In this document: positions 1-5,093 of the stretch, piece after piece
Position numbering within the stretch: the stretch's first letter is position 1
Layout of the letters: every line of letters begins with the position of its first letter
NCBI GenBank assembly: GCA_003153585.1
Contig: PLZZ01000132.1
Span: 1 to 5,437, forward strand
Direction of reading: 5' to 3'
From: Acidobacteriota bacterium
Lineage (GTDB): Bacteria; Acidobacteriota; Terriglobia; Acidiferrales; UBA7541
DNA: 5,437 bases
Made by a program: the position numbers and the translations under genes
The notes under the pieces: generated by a model
What the model saw: only the letters and a program-made list of their open reading frames with translations
What the model was told of the DNA's origin: nothing
Database searches by the model: none

Positions 1-289
1 GCTTGATGAACTGCATCGTGTCGTAGATGGCGAGGCCCGCGTAGACCGAGCCGCCCGGTGAGTTGATGTACACCGAAATGTCTTTCTCCGGGTCTTCGGA
101 CGCCAGAAACAGCAATTGTGCGGTCACCAGGTTGGCCACATGATCGTCAATCGGCGTGCCGATGAAAATGATGTGGTCTTTCAGCAGCCGGGAATAAATA
201 TCGTACGCCCGCTCGCCGCGGTTCGTCTGTTCGACGACCATCGGAACGAGTGTTGTTGCGCGCGGATTACCGTCGTCTTTGTGTGTCAT
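1..289 (-). CDS. clpP: ATP-dependent Clp protease proteolytic subunit ClpP (partial, N-terminal 96 codons)
   Basis: ClpP is the serine peptidase that forms the double-heptamer barrel fed by ClpX or ClpA in the cytoplasm. The reverse strand reads from ATG at 289 to the window edge. It gives the family hallmarks [21 protein letters not shown] (about residues 14-34, the axial-loop and first-helix region) and [20 protein letters not shown] (about 74-93, with the SPGG oxyanion-hole loop). The catalytic Ser, His and Asp lie beyond the left edge, so activity cannot be judged. The start is 33 bases after the tig stop and in the same frame, and no other ATG/GTG/TTG occurs in the gap. No Shine-Dalgarno is visible, so expression probably depends on tig transcription and perhaps translation. 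The residues before LVPM would be the short propeptide. A start at Met17 is possible but also lacks a ribosome site. Identity is very secure. Confidence 0.96.
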   Translation of the reverse strand, partial: MTHKDDGNPRATTLVPMVVEQTNRGERAYDIYSRLLKDHIIFIGTPIDDHVANLVTAQLLFLASEDPEKDISVYINSPGGSVYAGLAIYDTMQFIK

Positions 290-322
290 AGGGAGAACTT
301 TTGTGCGCTGAGGAACCCGAAC

Positions 323-1609
323 CTACTTCTCACTCTTGGCTGTCTCGATTCGGGCGTTGCGGTAGAGCCACTCGATTGTTTTGTCACTTCGCAACTTCGA
401 TTTCATCCTATCGAGCACTCCTTGCTTTGTCAAGCGAGCCCGCAGAGCCGTTGCCGATTCGCCACTGTGTTCCGCCAGCGCTTGAATCTCTTTTTCCACT
501 TCTTCATCGGTCGCGTCGATCTTTTCCGCTTCTGCAATGCGGTCAATCAGCAGCTCGGCCTTCACGTCGTCCACCGCGCGCTCGCGTTGGTGGTTTCGAA
601 GCGCCACCCAATCGATGTTCACCGCGCGCGGGTCCACTCCTTGGGCCGTCAGTGCCCGAACGCTGCGCTCCAGCCTCACATTCATCTGATGCTCCACCAG
701 CGCTTCGGGAACCGGAAAATCGTGCTGCTTCACCAGAGCTTCCAGAAGCTTCTCGCGAGCCTGCGTCTTCTGCTGATCTTCCTTCGCCACTTCCAAATCC
801 TTCGATATGAGCTTGCGCATTTCTTCCACAGTCGAGAAAGCGCCCTTTTCGCCCGCGGCGTCCTTCGCGAACTCGTCATTCAATTCAGGCAGCTTCTTTT
901 CCTTGATGCCCTGAACTTCCACTGTGTAATCGTAGGCCTTTCCTGCCAGTTTCTGGTCCGGATAATCGTCGGGGTATTGCGATCGGAATTGTTTTGTTTC
1001 GCCGCTGCTGGCGCCGCGCAAATTCTCCGTAAAACTCTCCAGAGTTTCTTCCGCGCCGATGTGGCACATGATGTTGTCTGCCTGCACCGGCTCGCCGCCG
1101 CCCACCGGTATCCCCGAAAGCTTAATTAAGACGTAATCGCCGTCCTTGGCCGCTCGCCCTTCCACCGGGACGAAGGTAGCGGCGCGCTCGCGCATATCTT
1201 CAATCACTTTGTCCACCTGCGCGTCGCCGGTTTCGATAGCATCAACATGGATCGCAAGATTTTTGTAGTCGCCCAGCTCGAACTCCGGCAGCACCTCAAA
1301 CACCGCGCGGAATCGCAGCGGCTCGCCTTCCTTGAAATCAACTTTATCTACAGATGGGCGCGTAATCGGGATCAGCTTTTTCTCTTCCAGAGCTTTTTCG
1401 ATATATTCAGGCACCAGCGATTGCAGCACTTCGCCCTGTATATCTTCAGCGAAACGCCGCCGTATCAGCGTCACCGGAGCTTTGCCCGGACGAAATCCCG
1501 GAACGCGCGCCACGCGCGCAAGATCCCGCGCCACTTTTTCAGTCGCTTTGGTTACGTTCTCGGCTGGAATTTCCAACTCGAGTTCGCGCTTGCATGTCGC
1601 TTCTGTCAT
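323..1609 (-). CDS. tig: Trigger factor, ribosome-associated chaperone and peptidyl-prolyl isomerase
   Basis: Trigger factor docks at the ribosome exit tunnel and shields nascent chains. The 428-aa length is normal for the family. The N-terminal ribosome-binding domain (about 1-115) carries the signature GFRPGKAP at 38-45. The FKBP-like PPIase domain spans about 157-238, starting DGDYVLIKLSG and ending DYTVEVQGIKEKKLPELNDEFA. The C-terminal SurA-like helical chaperone arms follow from about 259 to 428 and are highly charged. The ATG at 1609 is the earliest possible start, because an in-frame TGA lies four codons upstream. No Shine-Dalgarno precedes it. Transcription likely starts near 1718 from the promoter at 1725-1753, giving a leader of about 110 bases. 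tRNA-Leu lies upstream and clpP follows 33 bases downstream, so this is a quality-control operon. Nothing is truncated or unusual in the protein itself. Confidence 0.97.
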   Translation of the reverse strand: MTEATCKRELELEIPAENVTKATEKVARDLARVARVPGFRPGKAPVTLIRRRFAEDIQGEVLQSLVPEYIEKALEEKKLIPITRPSVDKVDFKEGEPLRFRAVFEVLPEFELGDYKNLAIHVDAIETGDAQVDKVIEDMRERAATFVPVEGRAAKDGDYVLIKLSGIPVGGGEPVQADNIMCHIGAEETLESFTENLRGASSGETKQFRSQYPDDYPDQKLAGKAYDYTVEVQGIKEKKLPELNDEFAKDAAGEKGAFSTVEEMRKLISKDLEVAKEDQQKTQAREKLLEALVKQHDFPVPEALVEHQMNVRLERSVRALTAQGVDPRAVNIDWVALRNHQRERAVDDVKAELLIDRIAEAEKIDATDEEVEKEIQALAEHSGESATALRARLTKQGVLDRMKSKLRSDKTIEWLYRNARIETAKSEK

Positions 1610-1703
1610 GGAAGTTTTTCAGGGCGTTCTTACAGTAATCCCTGGCCCAATCCGCCTTTCACTTGTTCCTATCCGAGAACCTTGGCAGGGAAGTGCGGCT
1701 GGC

Positions 1704-1720
1704 ATTCACCGCAGGTGAAT
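1704..1720. promoter_or_regulatory. 17-bp palindrome at the predicted tig transcription start
   Basis: ATTCACC and GGTGAAT form a perfect 7-bp inverted repeat around a 3-base centre (GCA on the plus strand). It lies directly downstream of the tig -10 box and covers the predicted +1. It could be a repressor operator or a hairpin at the very 5' end of the mRNA that protects it or affects translation. The pairing is seen directly; the role is inference and no factor is identified. Confidence 0.45.
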
Positions 1721-1724
1721 TTCC

Positions 1725-1753
1725 AGTATAGGGAAGACGTTGTCTCGCGTCAA
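1725..1753 (-). promoter_or_regulatory. Sigma70-type promoter of tig-clpP
   Basis: On the minus strand TTGACG (1753-1748) is followed by a 17-base spacer and TATACT (1730-1725). This matches five of six consensus bases in each box at ideal spacing. It lies between tRNA-Leu and tig, pointing at tig, and predicts a start near 1718. Confidence 0.75.
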
Positions 1754-1786
1754 CCAGCCGCGCCTCGTTGCTTCTTCGAATTTTTC

Positions 1787-1870
1787 TGCGGAAGAAGGGA
1801 CTCGAACCCCTACGGCCTTTCGGCCACCAGCTCCTAAGGCTGGCGCGTCTGCCAATTCCGCCACTTCCGC
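1787..1870 (-). tRNA. tRNA-Leu (anticodon UAG)
   Basis: The 84-base reverse-strand sequence folds as a class II tRNA. The acceptor GCGGAAG pairs with CTTCCGC, and A is the discriminator. The anticodon stem is CCAGC/GCTGG around the loop CTTAGGA, placing anticodon TAG at 1834-1836. A long variable arm GGCC-GAAA-GGCC follows, and the T arm carries the loop TTCGAGT. The long variable arm and the anticodon agree on leucine (CUN codons). CCA is not encoded. The gene sits 177 bases upstream of tig on the same strand and 58 bases after the PIN gene stop. Confidence 0.96.
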
Positions 1871-1887
1871 GTCGGCTGGCTCCTTCG

Positions 1888-1893
1888 ATTATA
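1888..1893 (-). promoter_or_regulatory. -10 box for tRNA-Leu
   Basis: A perfect TATAAT on the minus strand ends 17 bases before the tRNA 5' end, which predicts a short leader of about ten bases. The -35 region is weak: TTGACT exists but at a 23-base spacing, and only GTTCTC sits at 17 bases. Confidence 0.6.
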
Positions 1894-1928
1894 CAGGCGA
1901 CTTGGATTCCGAGAACAGTCAAACGCCA

Positions 1929-2351
1929 CTAGATATACGCGCCTTTCAGCGACGCGATGAATTGGATTCCAGCGACCGTCTTTCCTTTCAGGTGATCGTC
2001 GTTCGTGATGAACAAATCTATTCGAGCCTGGGCAGCACAGGCGAGTTGAATCGCGTCAGGCGCCTTGATGCTTCGATCCTGTCGAATCGTTGCGTAGTGT
2101 TCGGCTGTTTCCTGATCGAACGGGAGCATCACCGCCGCGACTGTCAGGGCCTGCAAATACGATCGTCGAAGCTCATCATCTCCCTTTTCTGTTGGCTTCA
2201 CGAGAATTTCTCCCAGCGTCAAAGTAGAGGTGAAGAGCTGGTCGCCGCGGGAAATCATCCTCTGGCGCAATCCGCTCACGTCCTTTGAATACTCACCATA
2301 ATCTTCGAAAAGATAAATGAAGAGGTTCGTGTCCCAGAATACCCGGCTCAT
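1929..2351 (-). CDS. PIN-domain ribonuclease, VapC-like toxin
   Basis: PIN-domain proteins of this size are metal-dependent RNases that cut tRNA, rRNA or mRNA when freed from their antitoxin. Counting from the ATG at 2351 the protein has 140 residues. It carries the four acidic PIN positions: Asp7 in WDTN, Glu48 in TLGEILV, Asp99 in APDAIQLA, and Asp118 in ITNDD. An in-frame GTG at 2357 would add two residues. I prefer the ATG because it overlaps the upstream stop as ATGA and has GAGGGG (2362-2357) five bases before it. Translational coupling to the upstream partner is therefore likely. All catalytic acids are present, so the toxin should be active. The target RNA cannot be read from sequence. 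The name vapC is withheld because the partner gene is not a classic VapB. Confidence 0.88.
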   Translation of the reverse strand: MSRVFWDTNLFIYLFEDYGEYSKDVSGLRQRMISRGDQLFTSTLTLGEILVKPTEKGDDELRRSYLQALTVAAVMLPFDQETAEHYATIRQDRSIKAPDAIQLACAAQARIDLFITNDDHLKGKTVAGIQFIASLKGAYI

Positions 2352-2839
2352 TCCCACCCCTCACGCAAGCGCCGCACGTACTCGTCGGCGTGCTCGCCGG
2401 CCCAGATTTTTTTCCCCGACCCGCGCAGGGAAAGAAGGGGATCAGTTTGCGGATTTGGTTTTCTCCGAACATACTCCGCGTCATACCAATCAAGAAGAAA
2501 GTGATACTTTGACGGTACATCTTCTCTCGCAGGCGTAATCTTCGAGTCTTCGCGCGCCGGATGGTAGGAATCTCCCGGCCGAAAGAGTCTGCGTCTGGCT
2601 TTCCCGGTCTCGTACAACATTCGGTAGCGCCCGGGATTGGGGGCCCGATTCGCCACGCAGTGCTGAATAATATGAACGTAGACGCCCGGCCGCAGCTCTC
2701 CGAAAAGTTCCTCTTGCTCCGCTCGCGCGCGAATTTCTTCAACGGAGAAATCCTTTTTGCCCGGATGCTCGCTTTGGAGCAGCGCGGCGGCAATCCAAAC
2801 CTCGTCAGCCACTCTGATCGCCACTTTGCTGGAAGACAT
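2348..2839 (-). CDS. Winged-helix-like putative antitoxin partner of the PIN toxin
   Basis: I do not recognise this 163-aa protein with certainty; it resembles a DUF7669-type uncharacterised family. Residues 10-90 (VWIAAALLQ..., DFSVEEIRARA, VYVHIIQHCVANR, YRMLYETGKARRRLFRPGD) read as a winged-helix fold: helix, helix-turn-helix, then a beta wing ending in an RPGD turn. A linker rich in Pro, Arg and Asp follows, then KYHFLLDWYDAEY (111-123). The tail GSGKKIWAGEHADEYVRRLREGWE (140-163) is charged, amphipathic and ends at the stop, as expected of a toxin-wrapping segment. It is the first gene of the pair and overlaps the PIN gene by ATGA. GGAG at 2848-2845 precedes the ATG by five bases. Position and architecture suggest a DNA-binding antitoxin that autoregulates the operon. 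That role is inference, and the protein is longer than usual VapB antitoxins (70-90 aa). Confidence 0.7.
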   Translation of the reverse strand: MSSSKVAIRVADEVWIAAALLQSEHPGKKDFSVEEIRARAEQEELFGELRPGVYVHIIQHCVANRAPNPGRYRMLYETGKARRRLFRPGDSYHPAREDSKITPAREDVPSKYHFLLDWYDAEYVRRKPNPQTDPLLSLRGSGKKIWAGEHADEYVRRLREGWE

Positions 2840-2866
2840 AGTTTCTCCAGGACCTTGAATTGTTAC

Positions 2867-2894
2867 ATTCTACCAAGTAATATTGTAATATCAA
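2867..2894 (-). promoter_or_regulatory. Promoter of the winged-helix/PIN operon
   Basis: On the minus strand TTGATA (2894-2889), a 16-base spacer and TAGAAT (2872-2867) form a good promoter with an extended -10 (TGG just before TAGAAT). The predicted start is near 2860, about 20 bases before the ATG at 2839. The whole stretch 2855-2905 is markedly AT-rich compared with its surroundings. A spaced inverted repeat TTACA (2863-2867) and TGTAA (2884-2888) brackets the -10 region and might be an operator. Confidence 0.65.
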
Positions 2895-2978
2895 AATATA
2901 TATGACCATCATGGGGGACGGGCCTCGCGTTCGAGCTGACTTTGTTCTGCTCCCTCTTCGGCTGGCTTTCGAATGCCC

Positions 2979-3007
2979 TTGCAGCACTCACCCTGTTTTG
3001 CTAGGCT
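2979..3007 (+). promoter_or_regulatory. Possible weak promoter of the zinc-ribbon/DUF4870 gene
   Basis: TTGCAG, a 17-base spacer and TAGGCT with a preceding TGC (extended -10) lie 41 bases before the ATG at 3048. Only three of six bases match in each box, so this is the best candidate in the 208-base divergent gap rather than a firm call. Confidence 0.25.
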
Positions 3008-3035
3008 TCCGGCCCAACAAGCCTTATCCAATCCC

Positions 3036-3042
3036 GGGAGGA
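3036..3042 (+). promoter_or_regulatory. Ribosome binding site that fixes the start of the zinc-ribbon/DUF4870 gene
   Basis: GGGAGGA lies five bases before the ATG at 3048. It rules out the longer in-frame ATG at 2973, whose extra 25 codons show no conserved features and precede the zinc-ribbon motif that normally begins such proteins. Confidence 0.85.
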
Positions 3043-3047
3043 ACGCC

Positions 3048-3512
3048 ATGCCACACTGTACGAAATGCGGAGCCGCTATAGCAGATAGCGCTGGTTTCTG
3101 TCCAAGTTGTGGCGCCACCCAGGGAGCGGCCGCCTCATCGCCTTCCGCCGCCTCCACGCAATCCGGTTTGGCTGAAAACGTCGCTGGATTGCTCTGCTAC
3201 GTTCTCGGTTGGATCACTGGCCTAATCTTCTATCTCACGGACAAGAGGCCATTCGTTCGTTTCCACGCGGCGCAATCTATCGTAGTCTTCGGCGCGCTCA
3301 CCATCATCCGAATTATCGTCGGCATGTTATTCGTCACCGGAGGTCTCGCCGGAATTACCACAGGACTCTCGCTGGGAATCCTGCTCTTCTGGCTCATTTC
3401 TCTCGTCGGTCTTATTCTCTGGGTTCTCCTGATGGTCAAGGCTTACCAGGGCGAGCGCTACCGCGTGCCCATCGCTGCCGACTTGGCAGACAAGATATTC
3501 GGGAAATCCTAA
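3048..3512 (+). CDS. Zinc-ribbon and DUF4870 domain small membrane protein
   Basis: The 154-aa protein begins with a treble-clef-style zinc ribbon, MPHCTKCG...FCPSCG, with Cys4, Cys7, Cys18 and Cys21 as the four ligands. A Ser/Ala-rich linker (24-41) leads to a DUF4870 domain. This domain starts LAENVAGLLCYVLGWITGLIFYLTDKRPFVRFHAAQS and has three predicted membrane helices, at about 47-63, 76-101 and 106-131. The motif with charged TDKRPFVRFHAAQ between helices one and two is typical of the family. The C-terminus is short and hydrophilic (KAYQGERYRVPIAADLADKIFGKS). The function of DUF4870 proteins is not established, and the zinc ribbon suggests a binding role on the cytoplasmic side. The gene stands alone, diverging from the toxin operon 208 bases away. 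The family call is strong; the function is unknown. Confidence 0.88.
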   Translation: MPHCTKCGAAIADSAGFCPSCGATQGAAASSPSAASTQSGLAENVAGLLCYVLGWITGLIFYLTDKRPFVRFHAAQSIVVFGALTIIRIIVGMLFVTGGLAGITTGLSLGILLFWLISLVGLILWVLLMVKAYQGERYRVPIAADLADKIFGKS

Positions 3513-3625
3513 CTCGCGAGCTACCCGTCGTTTTTAATTGTTTCTTTTTCGAAGTCATGGCGCTGACGTTCGCCGCCCCTATGCCCACCGGAATCGCCGA
3601 GCGGCGCGGCCTGCTCTCCGTCTTC

Positions 3626-3649
3626 GTTAACCCTTGTTAACCCTTGACA
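3626..3649 (+). repeat. Tandem 10-bp repeat joined to a -35-like box
   Basis: GTTAACCCTT occurs twice head to tail (3626-3635 and 3636-3645), and the second copy runs into a perfect TTGACA (3644-3649). It lies about 75 bases before the phosphoesterase start, in a 210-base gap that otherwise shows no gene. No convincing -10 sits 16-18 bases further on: CATCTT is at 17, and TTTATT is at 21. The repeat is certain; use as an activator or repressor site is speculation. Confidence 0.45.
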
Positions 3650-3711
3650 TCCGTCAGTCCAGCGTCCATCTTTATTGACTTTCCTTTATGGCACGCCGTA
3701 CCCGGAGTGAT

Positions 3712-3717
3712 GGGAGA
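3712..3717 (+). promoter_or_regulatory. Ribosome binding site supporting a GTG start of the DHH phosphoesterase
   Basis: GGGAGA ends five bases before the GTG at 3723. No in-frame ATG exists upstream that would give a better start, so the GTG is preferred. Confidence 0.75.
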
Positions 3718-3722
3718 CAGAA

Positions 3723-4682
3723 GTGAAGCTTCGCCTTTGTTTTCACGATAAGTGCTTCGACGGAGCGGCCTCGGCCGCTGTGTTCACCCGCTTTTACCGC
3801 GAACGCATCCACCCCGATGCCCAGTTTATGTACACCGGGATGACGCATAAAGCTTCGCAACCGTTCGAAGACGGCATTTTCGACGGCGACGAAAACGCCA
3901 TCGTGGATTTCAAATATTCCAGTTCGCCTCTGCTCACCTGGTGGTTCGACCATCATCAGAGCGCGTTTCTCACTCCTCAGGATGCCGAGCATTTCCGTCG
4001 CGACCATTCAGGCAAGAAATTCTACGACCCCGCCTTCAAGTCCTGCACGAAATTTTTGGCCACCATCGCCGCGGAAAAATTTGGCTTTGACGCCAGCCCG
4101 CTAGCCGAACTGATCCATTGGGGAAATATTATTGACGGCGCGCAATTTGAAACCCCCGCAATTGCTGTCGGGCTCGCCGAGCCGGCCATGCAGCTCGCTC
4201 TGGTGATCGAAGCGGCGCCCGAACCCGATCTCGTGCCGAAACTCATTCCCTCCATGGCCGTGCTTTCCCTGGCCGAAATGGTGAAGCTGCCTCTCGTTCA
4301 AAAATACTTGGGCAGCCTGCTCGAACGGCACCGGCGCTCGCTCGATATTTTGCGCGAGCGCACCGATTCTCGCGGCGGCGTAATCTATTTCGACGTCAGC
4401 GACCTCGACCTCGAAGGCTACAATAAATTTATTCCGTACTTCTTGCATCCCGACGCAATCTACTCCGTCGGCGTGAGTGCGTCCTCCATACGCACAAAGA
4501 TCTCGGTGGGAACCAGTCCCTGGAAGGAAATACCCGCCGACGTGAATCTCGCGTCTCTGTGTGAGCAGTATGGCGGCGGAGGCCACGCCCGCGTCGCAGC
4601 CATCTCTCTGGGCCCCGGTGAGTTGGTTCGCGCCCGCCAGGTCGCCCAGGAGATCGCGGCAACCCTTCGCCATTCCTCTTAG
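3723..4682 (+). CDS. DHH/DHHA1-family phosphoesterase
   Basis: DHH-superfamily enzymes use two metal ions to hydrolyse phosphodiesters; substrates include nanoRNA, pAp, cyclic dinucleotides and single-stranded DNA. This 319-aa protein has motif I FHDKCFDGAASAAV (7-20), motif II VDF with Asp62, the name-giving DHH at 76-78 (FDHHQSA), motif IV WGNIIDG with Asp138, and a C-terminal DHHA1 substrate-binding domain with YGGGGHAR at 283-290. Motif I is a variant: the usual Asp three residues before the Gly is Cys11, giving His-x-x-Cys-x-Asp-Gly. I recall this form from a poorly characterised DHH subgroup, so it need not mean loss of activity. The length is close to the NrnA size class, but identity with NrnA is not supported. 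The start is GTG with a clear Shine-Dalgarno. A 12-codon reading frame from 3688 ends in TGA overlapping this GTG. It has no obvious operon partner. Confidence 0.88.
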   Translation: MKLRLCFHDKCFDGAASAAVFTRFYRERIHPDAQFMYTGMTHKASQPFEDGIFDGDENAIVDFKYSSSPLLTWWFDHHQSAFLTPQDAEHFRRDHSGKKFYDPAFKSCTKFLATIAAEKFGFDASPLAELIHWGNIIDGAQFETPAIAVGLAEPAMQLALVIEAAPEPDLVPKLIPSMAVLSLAEMVKLPLVQKYLGSLLERHRRSLDILRERTDSRGGVIYFDVSDLDLEGYNKFIPYFLHPDAIYSVGVSASSIRTKISVGTSPWKEIPADVNLASLCEQYGGGGHARVAAISLGPGELVRARQVAQEIAATLRHSS

Positions 4683-4746
4683 TTTCGGGCGATCTAATGG
4701 CTGTTTATGCAATCAGGAAATGTAATCCCATGGCCTTCCGCTGTCT

Positions 4747-4775
4747 TTGGGGACGAGATTTTATCGTGTTACAAT
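4747..4775 (+). promoter_or_regulatory. Extended -10 promoter of tRNA-Lys
   Basis: TACAAT (4770-4775) is preceded by TG plus one base (4767-4769), an extended -10. TTGGGG sits at the -35 position with a 17-base spacer. The predicted start, near 4782, gives a leader of about eight bases before the tRNA. Confidence 0.65.
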
Positions 4776-4789
4776 ACCTCTCTTTTGTT

Positions 4790-4861
<72 letters not shown>

Positions 4862-4882
4862 TCACTTTTTTGCGATAAGTTA

Positions 4883-4920
4883 GCGTCTTCGGATTTATTC
4901 GAAAGAATAAGCCGGGATGC
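4883..4920 (+). other. Long RNA hairpin with GAAA tetraloop
   Basis: The arms 4883-4900 and 4905-4920 give 16 base pairs, including three G-U pairs, with single-base bulges at 4888 and 4893. The loop is GAAA (4901-4904), a GNRA tetraloop closed by C-G. The inner stem is TTTATTC/GAATAAG and the middle one is TCGG/CCGG. There is no T tract behind it, so it is not a simple terminator. It is the first structure after tRNA-Lys in a 232-base gap without a gene. It may belong to the leader of the lipoprotein gene or to a separate small RNA. Confidence 0.5.
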
Positions 4921-4940
4921 GTTTGAAAAATATCAAGAAC

Positions 4941-4980
4941 CTCCCAGCAATATGGGGGCTATCCCCCAGGCGTTTGCGCC
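4941..4980 (+). other. Cluster of hairpins with mutually exclusive stems in the lipoprotein leader
   Basis: TGGGGG (4953-4958) pairs perfectly with CCCCCA (4963-4968) around CTAT. It can instead pair with CTCCCA (4941-4946, one G-U) around GCAATA. The perfect stem is directly followed by GGCG-TTTG-CGCC (4969-4980). GTTTG (4921-4925) and CAAAC (4984-4988) could close the whole as a multi-branch junction. The arrangement resembles a switch or a dispersed repeat element. Which it is cannot be told from one copy. Confidence 0.4.
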
Positions 4981-5080
4981 CTCCAAACTGCCCAAGCTTT
5001 GCTAAATCGTACTCGCCAGTGACTTAAATGGCGCTCATATCATCATAAGTATGTGTGCTGCGACGCTCACCGCTAAAACG

Positions 5081-5085
5081 AGGAG
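5081..5085 (+). promoter_or_regulatory. Ribosome binding site of the IPT/TIG lipoprotein
   Basis: AGGAG lies eight bases before the ATG at 5094. It favours that start over the in-frame ATG at 5163, which has no ribosome site. Confidence 0.7.
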
Positions 5086-5093
5086 TACATCGA

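Noticed and set aside
301..810. 169-codon forward frame
   Set aside because: Low-complexity Ser/Pro/Arg/Ala translation lying wholly antisense to tig.
116..1129. 337-codon forward frame antisense to clpP and tig
   Set aside because: It is the shadow of tig and clpP, whose protein motifs are unmistakable on the other strand. Its translation is rich in His, Arg, Phe and Cys with no domain, and it has no ribosome site.
1740..2288. 182-codon forward frame across tRNA-Leu and the PIN gene
   Set aside because: It reads through a tRNA in antisense and opposes the PIN gene, which carries all catalytic acids.
2293..2793. 166-codon reverse frame inside the winged-helix gene
   Set aside because: Out-of-frame shadow on the same strand without ribosome site; the frame from 2839 has a good site and the ATGA overlap.
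1787..2894. Integration of the toxin operon as a mobile island at tRNA-Leu
   Set aside because: The operon lies on the 5' side of the tRNA, there is no duplicated tRNA 3' end, and no integrase is present in the window.
2561..2905. Forward frame antisense to the winged-helix gene
   Set aside because: No start signal or motif, and it ends inside the divergent promoter region.
2973..3047. 25-codon N-terminal extension of the DUF4870 protein
   Set aside because: The ribosome site GGGAGGA fits the ATG at 3048, and the zinc ribbon normally begins the protein.
3499..3537. Possible terminator after the DUF4870 gene
   Set aside because: A T-rich stretch follows, but the only pairing is CGGG with CCCG across 20 bases and the loopless palindrome CTCGCGAG, too weak to call.
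4101..4712. 203-codon reverse frame under the phosphoesterase
   Set aside because: Shadow of a gene with clear DHH and GGGGH motifs on the forward strand.
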